Shown here one piece after another: positions 27,950-38,559 of a stretch of DNA of 64,000 nt. Source of the DNA: Polaribacter ponticola (GTDB taxonomy: Bacteria > Bacteroidota > Bacteroidia > Flavobacteriales > Flavobacteriaceae); contig NZ_JAOSLC020000002.1 in assembly GCF_026191475.2 (NCBI RefSeq), forward strand, positions 644,001 through 708,000, in the 5' to 3' direction. A model generated the notes under the pieces. That model saw only the letters and a list, made by a program, of their open reading frames with translations, did no database searches and was not told the origin of the DNA. Position 1 is the first letter of the stretch. Each line of letters begins with the position of its first letter. The translations under genes were made by a program, and so were the position numbers.

Positions 27950-29041
27950 ATGAAAACAATAAACTTCTCGAGAGTTGATAAAGCAAAGTTCTTTAGAACT
28001 TTAAATAAAAGAGTAAATACCTATTTTAAAGAAAACGATATTAAAAGAACAGGAAACTGGAAATTGTATTCTAAAGCAATTATTATGTTTTCATTGTTTT
28101 TAATACCTTTTATTTTAATATTAACCGTTTCTATGCCACAATGGGCAATGGTTTTATTAATGGTAATTACAGGAATAGGAATGGCTGGTGTTGGTATGAA
28201 TGTTATGCACGATGCCAACCATGAGTCTTTTTCTAAAAGAAAATGGGTAAACAAATTAATGGGAAGTAGTATTTATATACTTGCTGGTAATGTATATAAT
28301 TGGAAAGTGCAACACAATGTTCTACACCATACATTTACAAATATTAAAGATCATGATGAAGATATAGACGCAGGAAGAATCATTCGATTTTCTAAGCATG
28401 CAGAATGGATGAAAATTCATAAACTTCAGAAATACTATTCTATTTTCTTATATGGCTTACTTACTATAAACTGGGCGATTACTACAGATGTTAAACAAAT
28501 GCATAGTTATTTAAAAAGAAAACTATCTTATGGTAAATTTCCTAATCCTGCTACAGAATGGACTAAATTAATTATTTCTAAAATAGTTTATTATGCACTT
28601 TGGATTGTTTTACCTCTCTTAGTACTAGATATTTCTTGGTGGAAAGTTCTAATAGGCTTTTTTGTAATGCATTATACTGCTGGTATGATTTTAAGTTTAG
28701 TGTTTCAATTAGCACATATTGTACCCAATACAGAAATGCCAATTCCAGATAAAGATGGAAATTTAGAGCACACTTGGGCAGTCCACCAATTGTACACAAC
28801 TTCTAACTTTGCACCTAGTAACTGGTTGGTTAATTTCTATACAGGTGGTTTAAATCATCAGGTTGAACATCATATTTTCCCTCATATTTCTCATGTACAT
28901 TATGATAAATTAGCTAAAATTGTAAAAGAAACTGCTAAGGAGTTTAACTTGCCTTACAACGAATACGAAACAATGAGAAAAGCCGTTGTAGAACATTTTA
29001 GACATTTAGGGGTTTTAGGACAAAAACCTGAAATAGCTTAA
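27950..29041 (+). CDS. Membrane fatty acid desaturase (acyl-lipid type)
   Basis: Di-iron desaturase, 363 aa, with about four membrane helices. The three histidine boxes are complete: HDANHES (His87, His91), HNVLHHT (His122, His126, His127) and HQVEHH (His303, His307, His308). The last box, with Q-x-x-H-H, is that of front-end or acyl-lipid desaturases; no cytochrome b5 domain is fused. It introduces double bonds in membrane lipids, an adaptation to cold in marine flavobacteria. Regiospecificity cannot be read. Co-directional with the aminotransferase gene, 27 bases on. Confidence 0.92.
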   Translation: MKTINFSRVDKAKFFRTLNKRVNTYFKENDIKRTGNWKLYSKAIIMFSLFLIPFILILTVSMPQWAMVLLMVITGIGMAGVGMNVMHDANHESFSKRKWVNKLMGSSIYILAGNVYNWKVQHNVLHHTFTNIKDHDEDIDAGRIIRFSKHAEWMKIHKLQKYYSIFLYGLLTINWAITTDVKQMHSYLKRKLSYGKFPNPATEWTKLIISKIVYYALWIVLPLLVLDISWWKVLIGFFVMHYTAGMILSLVFQLAHIVPNTEMPIPDKDGNLEHTWAVHQLYTTSNFAPSNWLVNFYTGGLNHQVEHHIFPHISHVHYDKLAKIVKETAKEFNLPYNEYETMRKAVVEHFRHLGVLGQKPEIA

Positions 29042-29068
29042 TAGTAAAACACACAACTAAAATTAACA

Positions 29069-30256
29069 ATGAAACATCCATTATCGGACAGAATTAACAG
29101 TTTACCTGTATCTCAAACTTTAGCAATGGCTGCAAAAGCAAGAGAATTAAGAGCAGAAGGAAAAGATATTATTGGTTTAAGTTTGGGTGAACCAGACTTT
29201 AACACACCAGATTTTATAAAAGATGCTGCTATTGAAGCCATTAATCAAAATTACAATTCTTATACTCCAGTAGATGGGTATGCAGAATTAAAAGAAGCTA
29301 TTTGCGTAAAATTTAAGCGTGATAATAACTTAGTGTATAAACCAAGTCAAATCGTAGTTTCTACAGGTGCAAAACAATCTATTGCAAACATAGCGCAAGT
29401 TTTATTAAACCCTGGTGATGAAGTTTTATTACCAGCACCATATTGGGTTAGTTACTCTGCAATTGCTACCTTGTGTGAAGCAACTTATGTAGAAATACCT
29501 TCTTCTATAGAGAATGATTTTAAAATTACTCCAGAACAATTAGAAGCTTCTATTACCCCAAAAACTAAAATGATTTTCTTTAACTCGCCAAACAACCCAA
29601 GTGGTACAATTTATAGCGAAACTGAATACAGAGCATTAGCTGCAGTTTTAGAAAAACATCCAAGAGTTTTCATCTTGTCTGATGAAATATATGAACATGT
29701 AAATTACGATTCAAAACCTTTTAGTTTTGCCTCAATAGAAAGCATGTATGATAGAACAATTACAGTAAACGGTTTAGCAAAAGCATTTGCTATGACAGGT
29801 TGGAGAGTTGGTTATATTGGAGCTCCAGAATGGATTGCTAAAGCATGTACAAAAATGCAAGGACAAATTACATCCGGAACTAATTGTATTGCTCAGAGAG
29901 CAGCTATTACTGCAGTTTTAGCACCTGTTTCTAAAATTCAGTTTATGGTAGACGAATTTAAAACTCGTAGAGATATTATAATTGGATTATTAAGAGAAAT
30001 TGATGGATTTAAAGTAAATGTCCCTGAAGGAGCCTTTTATGTTTTTCCTGATGTTTCTGATTTCTTTGGTAAAACAATAAATGGAGTTACTATTAATAAC
30101 GCAAGCGACTTTTCTTTATTTATTTTAGAAAAAGCAAATGTAGCTACTGTTACTGGTGATGCTTTTGGAGCTCCAAATTGTATCCGTTTATCTTATGCCG
30201 CTTCAGAATTACAAATTAGAGAAGCAACTAAAAGAATTAAAGAAGCTTTAGGTTAA
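29069..30256 (+). CDS. Class I/II aspartate aminotransferase family protein
   Basis: PLP aminotransferase, 395 aa, AAT subgroup I gamma. Motifs: LSLGEPDFNTPDFIK (substrate-binding start), STGAKQSIAN, FFNSPNNPSGTIYSE, SDEIYEHVNYD, and PLP lysine Lys238 in NGLAKAFAMTGWRVGYIG. Transfers amino groups between aspartate (and perhaps other acidic or aromatic amino acids) and 2-oxoglutarate. This flavobacterial type may also act as prephenate aminotransferase; sequence alone cannot say. The same transcript as the desaturase is likely. Confidence 0.92.
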   Translation: MKHPLSDRINSLPVSQTLAMAAKARELRAEGKDIIGLSLGEPDFNTPDFIKDAAIEAINQNYNSYTPVDGYAELKEAICVKFKRDNNLVYKPSQIVVSTGAKQSIANIAQVLLNPGDEVLLPAPYWVSYSAIATLCEATYVEIPSSIENDFKITPEQLEASITPKTKMIFFNSPNNPSGTIYSETEYRALAAVLEKHPRVFILSDEIYEHVNYDSKPFSFASIESMYDRTITVNGLAKAFAMTGWRVGYIGAPEWIAKACTKMQGQITSGTNCIAQRAAITAVLAPVSKIQFMVDEFKTRRDIIIGLLREIDGFKVNVPEGAFYVFPDVSDFFGKTINGVTINNASDFSLFILEKANVATVTGDAFGAPNCIRLSYAASELQIREATKRIKEALG

Positions 30257-30277
30257 ACTAAAACATATTTACTTATG

Positions 30278-30307
30278 AATCTCACAGTATAGCTGTGAGA
30301 TTTTTTT
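30278..30307 (+). terminator. Terminator after the aminotransferase gene
   Basis: Stem ATCTCACAG with CTGTGAGAT, a 5-base loop and a T7 tail. Confidence 0.85.
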
Positions 30308-30310
30308 GCC

Positions 30311-30520
30311 TTAAAAACTAATCATTACAATAGCAATAGCAAAAAGTGAAACTCTTAAAATAGTTCCTGTTTGACTTTCTAATCTATCATTATTAACCAT
30401 TAGAGATTTAATTTTAGATAAAGATACATTTTTTGAAGTTGCGACACTTTCTCTTATTTCTCTTTTATAGGTAGATGTTAAAATTCCTCTTTCTACTGAT
30501 GATGAGTATGCTGATTTCAT
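30311..30520 (-). CDS. Small hypothetical protein with C-terminal membrane helix
   Basis: 69 aa. The N-terminal 50 residues are polar and basic (YSSSVERGILTSTYKREI); the last 17 (LRVSLFAIAIVMISF) form one hydrophobic helix. It might be a tail-anchored peptide. I know no family for it. Its stop is 4 bases from the preceding terminator and no TAnnTTTG promoter is visible, so it may not be expressed. Confidence 0.4.
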   Translation of the reverse strand: MKSAYSSSVERGILTSTYKREIRESVATSKNVSLSKIKSLMVNNDRLESQTGTILRVSLFAIAIVMISF

Positions 30521-30669
30521 AATATTTAGTTTAATTGATTACATAGTTTAGACGAGCATTAAGAAACAATGTTACACACTAAAATTTTAAAAATCAGAAA
30601 GAAACATCATTTCTGTAGTGTTTATAGTTTACGGCAATCAGAAAAAAATGAAAAAAGTTCTATAAAACA

Positions 30670-30700
30670 AAAAATCACATCTTAATAAGATGTGATTTTT
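30670..30700 (-). terminator. Terminator of the dcw operon, after ftsZ
   Basis: A 15-base arm AAAAATCACATCTTA and its complement, followed by T residues on the minus strand, 20 bases beyond the ftsZ stop. The rest of 30521-30719 shows nothing else recognisable. Confidence 0.8.
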
Positions 30701-30719
30701 AAATTTTAAGAAATTATAA

Positions 30720-32615
30720 TTAATCTACATTATCATGTAAAAAAGAATTATTCGATTTAAAACCTAAATCATCATTATTCTTTTTAAGTGCAGTTTCTGT
30801 TTTACTAATAGCTGCATTTTTATCTAAATCTACACCTAATCTTTTATATGCTGGCTGTCGCTCAATTTCATCAATATTTTTGTTTAATTGATCATTAAAC
30901 TTATAATTGAATCCTTTCATTTTTTTACGTCTTTCTTCAGCTCTTTTTTGCAATTCTGCAATGGTTAGGTCTAAAGGGGAAACTTCTTCGCTTAAAGTCT
31001 CTATCTCATTAATTGCTGTTTGAGATGGAGTCGACTTTAATTCAAATTTAATTTCTTCTTCTTCAACGATTTTCTTATCTACAAAACTAGAGCTTTTTCC
31101 AATAGTAGGTTGAGCATCAAAATCTTCTAAAATGTATCTTTTTTCAACTTCTTGCTTTTCTGCTTTAATATGCTGAGCACCAAATACTTTTATCTCATTA
31201 ATATTTAACTCCTTTTCTACATTTAAATTAAACCTAATCTCTTCATCAGATTTTACTTCGGTAGATTTTAAAGGTAAATCAAACAATAAATCTCCTTGAA
31301 ATTGACTAGTTGTTTCTTCTATTTTCTCTTCAACTTTATCAGCCTCGGTAATTATAAAATCATCTTCAGAAACTGTATCTATTGTAACTTCTTCAAAAGC
31401 TACAGGCATACTGGCAATAATATTATTTGTTGCCACTAAATCCATTTTAGGTTTAGTATCTACTATATCATCGTCTAAAGTATGTACAATTTTCTTTTCT
31501 ACAACATTCGAAAGCGGCGTATTTAAAGTTGGTGATTTTGTTACAGTTTGCTCAGAAAAATTATAAGTAGCTTTTTGCTCATCTTCTAAAGTGTGAATAA
31601 TTTTTTTCACTTCTGTATTAGTAATAGTATTTTGTTGATCTGAAGCAAAACCAGTTGCTACAATCGTAACAGCAATAGACTCACCTAAATCATCATCTTC
31701 TCCAATACCCATAATAATATTAGCATCATAACCAGCTTCATCTTGAATGTAGTCATTGATTTCTCCAATCTCATCTAAAGTAACTTCGCTTTTACCAGAA
31801 ACAATTAACAACAATACATTCTTAGCTCCTGTAATTTTATTATCATTTAATAATGGCGAATCTAAAGCTTTAACAATAGCAGTTTTTGCTCTGTCTTGTC
31901 CTTCTTCTTTTGCAGACCCCATAATTGCAGTTCCACTATTAGAAAGTACCGTTTTAGCATCATGTAAATCAATATTTTGTTTATAATGATGTGTTATAAC
32001 TTCTGCAATACCTTTAGACGCTGTAGATAAAACTTCATCAGCTTTAGAAAAACCTGCTTTAAAACCTAAATTACCATAAACTTCACGTAATTTATTATTA
32101 TTAATTACAATTAAAGAATCTACATTTTGACGTAATTGATCAATTCCTAACTGCGCTTGTTTTGAACGTCTTTTCCCTTCGAAAGCAAATGGCATTGTTA
32201 CAATACCAACAGTTAAAATGTCCATATCTTTTGCAATTTTCGCTATTATTGGAGCAGCTCCTGTACCAGTTCCACCTCCCATTCCTGCAGTTATAAATAC
32301 CATTTTTGTTTGGGTATTTAACATTTGCTGAATCTCTTGCATACTTTCTTTAGCTGCCTGCGCTCCAATTTCTGGATTTGCACCTGCACCTAAACCAGAT
32401 GTTAAAGTAGCACCTAACTGTATTTTATTAGGGATTGGACTATTTTCTAGAGCTTGTGAATCTGTATTACAGATTACAAAATCTACTCCTTTTATGCTTT
32501 GTGTGAACATGTGATTTACTGCATTGCTTCCACCACCTCCAACACCAATTACTTTAATGGTGTTAGATTGTGTTTTTGGCATGTCAAATAAAATGTTATC
32601 GAATTCTGAGCTCAT
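30720..32615 (-). CDS. ftsZ: Cell division protein FtsZ
   Basis: Tubulin-like GTPase that forms the division ring, 631 aa. The GTPase core (about residues 20-320) has VGGGGSNAVNHM, the tubulin signature GMGGGTGTGAAP (about 107-118) and LIVINNNKLREV. It is much longer than E. coli FtsZ (383 aa) because of a linker of about 250 acidic, low-complexity residues (from about 335), usual in flavobacteria. The conserved C-terminal region starts near RRKKMKGFNYKF. Last gene of the dcw cluster, 66 bases after ftsA. Confidence 0.97.
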   Translation of the reverse strand: MSSEFDNILFDMPKTQSNTIKVIGVGGGGSNAVNHMFTQSIKGVDFVICNTDSQALENSPIPNKIQLGATLTSGLGAGANPEIGAQAAKESMQEIQQMLNTQTKMVFITAGMGGGTGTGAAPIIAKIAKDMDILTVGIVTMPFAFEGKRRSKQAQLGIDQLRQNVDSLIVINNNKLREVYGNLGFKAGFSKADEVLSTASKGIAEVITHHYKQNIDLHDAKTVLSNSGTAIMGSAKEEGQDRAKTAIVKALDSPLLNDNKITGAKNVLLLIVSGKSEVTLDEIGEINDYIQDEAGYDANIIMGIGEDDDLGESIAVTIVATGFASDQQNTITNTEVKKIIHTLEDEQKATYNFSEQTVTKSPTLNTPLSNVVEKKIVHTLDDDIVDTKPKMDLVATNNIIASMPVAFEEVTIDTVSEDDFIITEADKVEEKIEETTSQFQGDLLFDLPLKSTEVKSDEEIRFNLNVEKELNINEIKVFGAQHIKAEKQEVEKRYILEDFDAQPTIGKSSSFVDKKIVEEEEIKFELKSTPSQTAINEIETLSEEVSPLDLTIAELQKRAEERRKKMKGFNYKFNDQLNKNIDEIERQPAYKRLGVDLDKNAAISKTETALKKNNDDLGFKSNNSFLHDNVD

Positions 32616-32681
32616 AATAACGTTTATCTTTTTAGGTTTTTATTGTTGTTTGTTCTTTTATTCTTAATTATTTGCTGAATT

Positions 32682-34013
32682 TTATTCAGCGTTGTCTAAA
32701 AAATCTTTTAATCCTTCTGTAAATTTCTCGAAAAAAGATTTCTTTTTTGGTTTCGGTTTTTCTACCACTCTTGGTTGTATTTCTTCAACTTCTTTCTCAT
32801 TAGTTTCAGAAATTATTTCTTCTACAACCTCTTCTACTTCTTCAACTTTAATGTCTTTCTCTAGACCTACCATTAATAATCCAACTGCAGTTGCATATGA
32901 AGGGCTTGACAAAATTTCATCAGAATCGCCTGCTAAATGCTCATTAGGAAAACCAATTCTTGCGTCCATACCAGTAATATATTCTACTAACTGGCGTAAA
33001 TGCTTTAGTTGAGAACCTCCACCTGTTAAAACAATACCTGCAATTAATTTTCCTTTTGCAGTTTCATGTCCATAGTTTTTTATTTCTAAATATACATGCT
33101 CTATAATTTCTTGAACTCTTGCATGTATAATTTTTGATAAATTTTTAAGCGTAATTTCCTTTGGTTCTCGACCTCTTAATCCAGGTATAGAAACAATTTC
33201 AGTTTCTTTATTTTCTCCTGGCCAAGCAGAACCAAATTTAATTTTTAATAATTCGGCTTGTTTTTCTATGATCGAACATCCTTCTTTAATATCATCTGTA
33301 ATAACATTTCCTCCAAAAGGAATTACTGCAGTATGACGAATGATTCCGTCTTTAAAAATAGCTAAATCTGTTGTTCCACCACCTATATCTATTAAAGCAA
33401 CACCTGCTTCTTTTTCTTCCTGACTTAAAACAGCTGAAGCTGAAGCTAATGGCTCTAAAGTAATTTCATTTAACCCTAAATCTGCACTTTTAACACATCT
33501 TCCAATGTTTCTTATTGAAGATACTTGACCAACTACAACATGAAAATTAGCCTCTAAACGACCACCATACATCCCAATTGGTTCTTTGATATCTGCTTGA
33601 GAATCTACTTTAAATTCTTGAGGTAAAACATGGATTATCTCTTCTCCAGGTAACATTACCAATTTATGAACTTGATTTACTAAATCTTCAATATCGTCTT
33701 CATCAATTACTTCATCTGCATTACTTCTAGTAATATAATCGCTATGGTGCAAACTTCTAATGTGTTGACCCGCTATACCTACTACAACATCGTCTATTTT
33801 TACTCCAGATACACTTTCTGCTTCGTCAACTGCTTGCTGTATAGATTGTATTGTTTGCGTTATATTACTTACAACTCCACGCTTTACACCTAAACTTTTA
33901 GCTTTACCAATACCAACAACTTCTATTTTACCATATTCGTTCTTTCGACCGATCATTGCAACAATTTTGGTTGTACCAATATCTAAACCAACAGCTAATT
34001 TATTGTCTTCCAT
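32682..34013 (-). CDS. ftsA: Cell division protein FtsA
   Basis: Actin-like ATPase that tethers FtsZ filaments to the membrane, 443 aa. ATP-binding motifs VGLDIGTTKIVAMIGRK (residues 7-23), IGGGTTDLAIFKDG (about 205) and GIVLTGGGSQLKHL (about 325). The SHS2 (1C) domain occupies about residues 85-170. The membrane-binding amphipathic helix is KKSFFEKFTEGLKDFLD at the C-terminus, preceded by a Glu-Val-rich linker. Lies 6 bases after ftsQ. Confidence 0.97.
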   Translation of the reverse strand: MEDNKLAVGLDIGTTKIVAMIGRKNEYGKIEVVGIGKAKSLGVKRGVVSNITQTIQSIQQAVDEAESVSGVKIDDVVVGIAGQHIRSLHHSDYITRSNADEVIDEDDIEDLVNQVHKLVMLPGEEIIHVLPQEFKVDSQADIKEPIGMYGGRLEANFHVVVGQVSSIRNIGRCVKSADLGLNEITLEPLASASAVLSQEEKEAGVALIDIGGGTTDLAIFKDGIIRHTAVIPFGGNVITDDIKEGCSIIEKQAELLKIKFGSAWPGENKETEIVSIPGLRGREPKEITLKNLSKIIHARVQEIIEHVYLEIKNYGHETAKGKLIAGIVLTGGGSQLKHLRQLVEYITGMDARIGFPNEHLAGDSDEILSSPSYATAVGLLMVGLEKDIKVEEVEEVVEEIISETNEKEVEEIQPRVVEKPKPKKKSFFEKFTEGLKDFLDNAE

Positions 34014-34019
34014 TTTGAT

Positions 34020-34745
34020 TTATTTAGTGCACACAACTTGGTTGTGATATTTTAAATTTATTGTTTTATAATTATTAATCGTTTTATCTTCAAATGTTTT
34101 ATTATAAAACGCTTTTAACTTCTTAAATTTTATATCGACATCGATTAATTTACCAAAATCAATTTTATAATTTCCACTTCTTACTGTAAATTGATACTCA
34201 TCTACGTCAGATTTCTCAATTCCAACAATTTCTTTTTGCAAAAAATTGTCTTCCAAAATAAGCGAAACTAGCTCCAAAACAACCTTAATTTCCGCTTCAT
34301 TTTCAATACCAGAAACCAACAATACTCTTGCAGAATAACTGCTAGACAATGGCACTTTTACCCCTTGTTTATCAACATAATAAGATTCGTTTTCAGAAAT
34401 AATTCTTAACACCGGAGTGCGTTGTTTAACAACTGATTTAAGCTTACCATCTATAGTTAAAAAAACAGAAACATCTTCTACATAAGGATTTTCTGAAACC
34501 TTATTTTCTAAACCGTATAAATTTATTACAGATTTTGCTTGGTTTTGTACTGTTTCATTATTTTGTATTAACAATTTATTAACCATCGAATGTGTCAAAA
34601 AATTATTGTCTCCTTCTTCAAATTCCACAACAATTTCAGATACTTTTTTTTGTGAATTTCTAGCCGATGAAAAGCTATACAAAAACCCTACACTTACTAT
34701 TAACATTAGTAATGTAACGTATTTTAACAACCTTTTAATCTTCAT
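34020..34745 (-). CDS. ftsQ: Cell division protein FtsQ/DivIB
   Basis: Bitopic division protein, 241 aa. A short cytoplasmic N-terminus (MKIKRLLK), one membrane helix (about 8-27, YVTLLMLIVSVGFLYSF), a POTRA-like region (about 38-110) and the FtsQ beta-domain (YYVDKQGVKVPLSSSYS). Sequence similarity to proteobacterial FtsQ is low; position between murC and ftsA settles the call. The start overlaps murC by 11 bases. Confidence 0.9.
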   Translation of the reverse strand: MKIKRLLKYVTLLMLIVSVGFLYSFSSARNSQKKVSEIVVEFEEGDNNFLTHSMVNKLLIQNNETVQNQAKSVINLYGLENKVSENPYVEDVSVFLTIDGKLKSVVKQRTPVLRIISENESYYVDKQGVKVPLSSSYSARVLLVSGIENEAEIKVVLELVSLILEDNFLQKEIVGIEKSDVDEYQFTVRSGNYKIDFGKLIDVDIKFKKLKAFYNKTFEDKTINNYKTINLKYHNQVVCTK

Positions 34746-36087
34746 TTTTTTTAAATTTTAAAAGTTGCTCTGTCACTTCATTTATCATTACTCCAATATC
34801 ACCTGCGCCTAACATTACAACTATTTTGGCTGATGAATTTTTAATATCTTTTACTAAATTATTTTTTTGTGTCAATTTTTTATTCTTATGTAAGACCTTT
34901 TCAAGTAACCATTTAGAATTAACACCAATAATTGGTTTTTCTCTTGCTGGATAAATATCTAACAACAATATTTCATCAAATTTTGACAATGCTAATGCAA
35001 AGTCATCAATAAAATCTCTTGTTCTTGTAAACAAATGTGGCTGAAAAACAATGGCCACTTTTTCGTTTGGATACATTTCTCTTACAGAATTCTCCACCGC
35101 ATTTATTTCTGTAGGATGATGCGCATAATCATCAATTAAAACAAAATCATTTGTTTTAATTTTATATGAAAATCTACGCTTTACTCCTTTAAAGGTTGAT
35201 AAACTTTGTTTTATATCTTCTAAAGAAACACCATATACATCTGCCATTGCCAAAGCAGCCAAAGCATTCATTACATTATGCTTTCCTGGTAAATGGAACT
35301 CAATATTTTTTATAGTTTCTGATGGTGTTTGAACATCAAAAACATACTTCCCACTTTCAATTTTTATATTAAAAGCCCTATAATCTGCATCTTCATTTAC
35401 TGCATATGTTAAACCTTGTAAAGGCAAACCTTTTGCTACAATTAAAGTATCAGTTACTTTATTTGCAAACTCTATAAACGATTCGTTTAAAGCATCCGAA
35501 TCTCCATAAATATCCAAATGATCAGCATCCATAGAGGTTACACAAGCAATATTTGGACTCAATTTTAAGAAAGATCTATCAAATTCATCTGCTTCAACAA
35601 CCGATATTTTATCTTCTCCTAAAATTAAATTTGAATTATAATTTTCTGCAATTCCACCTAAAAAAGAAGTTGCTTTCTTTTGATGCATAATATGCCCTAA
35701 AATAGAGGAAGTTGTTGTTTTACCATGTGTACCCGCAACCGCTAAACAAAGAGTTGTTTCAGTAATTTTACCTAAAACTTCAGATCTTTTTAAGACTGTA
35801 AAATCATTATTTAAAAAATAATTTAACTCAACATGATTAGAAGGAACCGCTGGCGTGTAAACAACCAAAGTTTTATCTTTATTTAAAAATGAAATTGGAA
35901 TATTTTTCAAAGCATCTTCAAAATGAATATCTACGCCTAAACTTTCCAAATCTATTGTAATTTGAGAAGGTGTTTTATCATAACCAGCCACTTGTTTACG
36001 ATTAGCTCCAAAGTAACGAGCAATCGCGCTCATTCCAATACCGCCAATGCCAACAAAATAAATGTTATGTATATTTTCTAAATTCAC
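34735..36087 (-). CDS. murC: UDP-N-acetylmuramate--L-alanine ligase
   Basis: First amino acid ligase of peptidoglycan synthesis; adds L-Ala to UDP-MurNAc with ATP. 450 aa. Rossmann start [16 protein letters not shown], the ATP P-loop [15 protein letters not shown] (about 118-132), [12 protein letters not shown] and [10 protein letters not shown]. Overlaps murG by 4 bases and ftsQ by 11, in the standard order of the cluster. Confidence 0.97.
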   Translation of the reverse strand: MNLENIHNIYFVGIGGIGMSAIARYFGANRKQVAGYDKTPSQITIDLESLGVDIHFEDALKNIPISFLNKDKTLVVYTPAVPSNHVELNYFLNNDFTVLKRSEVLGKITETTLCLAVAGTHGKTTTSSILGHIMHQKKATSFLGGIAENYNSNLILGEDKISVVEADEFDRSFLKLSPNIACVTSMDADHLDIYGDSDALNESFIEFANKVTDTLIVAKGLPLQGLTYAVNEDADYRAFNIKIESGKYVFDVQTPSETIKNIEFHLPGKHNVMNALAALAMADVYGVSLEDIKQSLSTFKGVKRRFSYKIKTNDFVLIDDYAHHPTEINAVENSVREMYPNEKVAIVFQPHLFTRTRDFIDDFALALSKFDEILLLDIYPAREKPIIGVNSKWLLEKVLHKNKKLTQKNNLVKDIKNSSAKIVVMLGAGDIGVMINEVTEQLLKFKKNED

Positions 36088-37175
36088 TTCTTTAATAATT
36101 TTTCAATTTCGTTTACAATATCTGTTGTTGCATCTGGTAATGCTAATTCTTTTATATTTTCTGACAAGTGTTCTTGTTTACCTTTATCTTTTAAAAGCGT
36201 TTCAAAAACAATCGAAAAAGTTTCTAACTCGCTTTCTTTTAACAAAATTGCACCATGTTTATCAGCAATTGATTTTGCATTTTTGGTTTGATGATCTTCT
36301 GCTACATTTGGCGACGGAATAAAAATTACCGGTTTACCAACTATACATAATTCTGATACAGAACTTGCTCCTGCTCTAGAAATTATAATATCTGCAGATG
36401 CATAAGCTAAATCCATTCTATTTACAAATTGATGTACTTGCACATATTCTAGCTCAGAATATTTTTTATATTCATCAAAATATAATTTTCCACACTGCCA
36501 AATAACTTCTACTTCTTGATTCTTGAAGAAGTCTAAATTACTTTCTACTAATTCATTTATTTTTCTTGCCCCTAAACTTCCGCCTAAAACCAAAATTGTT
36601 TTTTTAGTTTTATCTAACTTAAAAAACTGTTTTCCTTCTTCTTTTTTAGAATGAATTGACAATAAATCTTGACGAACAGGATTTCCTGTTTTCACAATTT
36701 TATCCGAAGGAAAAAAACGTTCTAAATTATCATAAGCAACACAAATCTTTTTTGATTTTTTACTTAATAATTTATTCGTTATTCCAGGAAAAGAATTCTG
36801 TTCTTGTATTAAGGTTGGAATCCCTTTTCTATTTGCCATTATTAAAGCTGGTCCGCTTGCAAAACCACCAGTACCAATAGCTACATCTGGTTTAAACTTT
36901 TTTATAATCCTTCTAGACTTCCATAAACTACTTATCAATTTAAAAGGAAAAGACAAGTTTTCTATTGTTAATTTTCTTTGCACTCCAGAAATCCACAAAC
37001 CTTTTATATCATATCCCGCTTGCGGAACTTTTTCCATTTCCATCCTATCTTTTGCTCCTACAAACAAAAAATTAGCATCAGGATACCGTAATTTAATCTC
37101 GTTTGCAATTGCAATCGCTGGATAAATATGACCTCCAGTTCCGCCTCCAGAAATAAGTATATTATATGGTTTCAT
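36084..37175 (-). CDS. murG: UDP-GlcNAc:lipid I N-acetylglucosaminyltransferase
   Basis: Adds GlcNAc to lipid I, making lipid II, on the inner face of the membrane. 363 aa, GT28 family. Motifs: [17 protein letters not shown] at the N-terminus, [12 protein letters not shown] in the middle (about 195) and the C-terminal donor site [19 protein letters not shown]. Overlaps ftsW by 14 bases. Confidence 0.97.
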   Translation of the reverse strand: MKPYNILISGGGTGGHIYPAIAIANEIKLRYPDANFLFVGAKDRMEMEKVPQAGYDIKGLWISGVQRKLTIENLSFPFKLISSLWKSRRIIKKFKPDVAIGTGGFASGPALIMANRKGIPTLIQEQNSFPGITNKLLSKKSKKICVAYDNLERFFPSDKIVKTGNPVRQDLLSIHSKKEEGKQFFKLDKTKKTILVLGGSLGARKINELVESNLDFFKNQEVEVIWQCGKLYFDEYKKYSELEYVQVHQFVNRMDLAYASADIIISRAGASSVSELCIVGKPVIFIPSPNVAEDHQTKNAKSIADKHGAILLKESELETFSIVFETLLKDKGKQEHLSENIKELALPDATTDIVNEIEKLLKK

Positions 37176-38343
37176 GCAAAATATCTAAAGGGTTATCATC
37201 TAAAATATCTTCTTCGGTATCTTCTTTTGATGCGCTTACGCTAAGTATCATACCTAATGCAAAACAAGTCATCCAAATAGAAGTACCACCACTACTTATT
37301 AATGGTAATGTTTGCCCTGTAACGGGAAATAAATTTGTAGCAACAGCCATATTAATGGTTGCCTGAAAAACAATTGGCAAACCGACTCCTATAACCAATA
37401 AGGTTCCAAAAATTGTTGTCGTTTTTCTAATAACAACAAAAATTCTAAACAACAATAAAAAGTAAATAGAGATAATTACAAAACCACCAACAAACCCATA
37501 TTCTTCAATAATTATTGCAAAAATAAAATCTGAAGAAGATTGAGGTAAAAAGTTTTTTTGCACACTTTTTCCAGGACCAACACCTACAGGACCACCAGTT
37601 GCAATGGCTATTTTCGCTTTCTCTACTTGGTATGCTTCTTTATTTTCTGAATCAGAAAAACTTTCTATTCTACTTTGCCAAGTTTGCACTCTGTTTGGCA
37701 TTGCATCAGGAAAGGCTTTTGCTACTAAAATAAAAAACATCAAAGCAAAAATACCTGCTCCTAAAATAATTCCTATATGTTTTAAAGGGTAACCACCTAT
37801 GAATGTAACAATTAAAATCATCACAAAAATAATAGCGGTTGTAGAAAAGTTTGCAGGTAATATCAATATTAAAACAAGACCTACAGGCAACCAAAGTTGC
37901 AACAAACTATCTTTAAAACTAATTTCTTTTTCTTTGTTTTTTGCCAAATATCTTGCCACATAAACCATTAAAACTAAACCTGCTAATGTAGAAGTCTGAA
38001 ATCCAATACCAGCAATACGAATCCATCTACTTGCATTTGCTCCTCCAATCGTGGTTCCTTGCATTAACGTAATAAACAACAGAAGAATAACAATTGGTAA
38101 CATTAAAACGGAACCACCAGAAAAATATCTATACGGTATTTTATGAACTCCGTAAATAATACCAAATCCCATAATTAATAAAACCATGTGTTTTAACAAA
38201 TACCCTAAAGTAGAACCCGCACCAACAACATACACCAAATTTGTACTTGCGCTATACACAGGCATAAATGAGAATATTGCCAAAATAGCAACAATTGCCC
38301 AAATGGTTTTATCTCCTTTTATATGTTCGAAAATGGTTTTCAC
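37162..38343 (-). CDS. ftsW: Lipid II polymerase/FtsW of the SEDS family
   Basis: Septal peptidoglycan glycan-strand polymerase working with FtsI; 393 aa, about ten membrane helices. SEDS features include [13 protein letters not shown], the [19 protein letters not shown] loop with its conserved Asp and Glu, and [13 protein letters not shown] near the C-terminus. The start is a GTG at 38343; no upstream extension is possible because the 7-base repeats just before it contain stops in every frame. No Shine-Dalgarno is seen, only the A-rich repeat array. Confidence 0.95.
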   Translation of the reverse strand: MKTIFEHIKGDKTIWAIVAILAIFSFMPVYSASTNLVYVVGAGSTLGYLLKHMVLLIMGFGIIYGVHKIPYRYFSGGSVLMLPIVILLLFITLMQGTTIGGANASRWIRIAGIGFQTSTLAGLVLMVYVARYLAKNKEKEISFKDSLLQLWLPVGLVLILILPANFSTTAIIFVMILIVTFIGGYPLKHIGIILGAGIFALMFFILVAKAFPDAMPNRVQTWQSRIESFSDSENKEAYQVEKAKIAIATGGPVGVGPGKSVQKNFLPQSSSDFIFAIIIEEYGFVGGFVIISIYFLLLFRIFVVIRKTTTIFGTLLVIGVGLPIVFQATINMAVATNLFPVTGQTLPLISSGGTSIWMTCFALGMILSVSASKEDTEEDILDDNPLDILHETI

Positions 38344-38348
38344 TGTTA

Positions 38349-38446
38349 GTTTTTAGTTTTTAGTTTTTAGTTTTTAGTTTTTAGTTTTTAGTTTTTAGTT
38401 TTTAGTTTTTAGTTTTTAGTTTTTAGTTTTTAGTTTTTAGTTTTTA
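38349..38446. repeat. Heptamer tandem array, 14 perfect copies of GTTTTTA
   Basis: 98 bases = 14 x 7 with no mismatch (TAAAAAC on the coding minus strand). It lies 5 bases upstream of the GTG of ftsW, in the only large gap (216 bases) of the dcw cluster. Because 7 is not a multiple of 3 the array cannot be coding; it forms the A-rich leader of ftsW. The remaining 38447-38559 holds A-rich sequence (AACAATTAAAC-like repeats) and no clear promoter. Confidence 0.97.
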
Positions 38447-38559
38447 AAGTGTTAAAAAAAGACTACATAAATTCAAACTGAAACTCATAACAAGTTATCA
38501 ACATATACTTTAAAAACACTCTCACAATTAAACAAATAAACAATTACACGATTAAACAT

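Noticed and set aside
32692..33012. Plus-strand protein of 106 aa inside ftsA
   Set aside because: Ser/Thr-rich reversed reading of the acidic FtsA linker; a shadow frame.
38349..38446. CRISPR array
   Set aside because: Seven-base units with no spacers and no cas genes; a simple tandem repeat.
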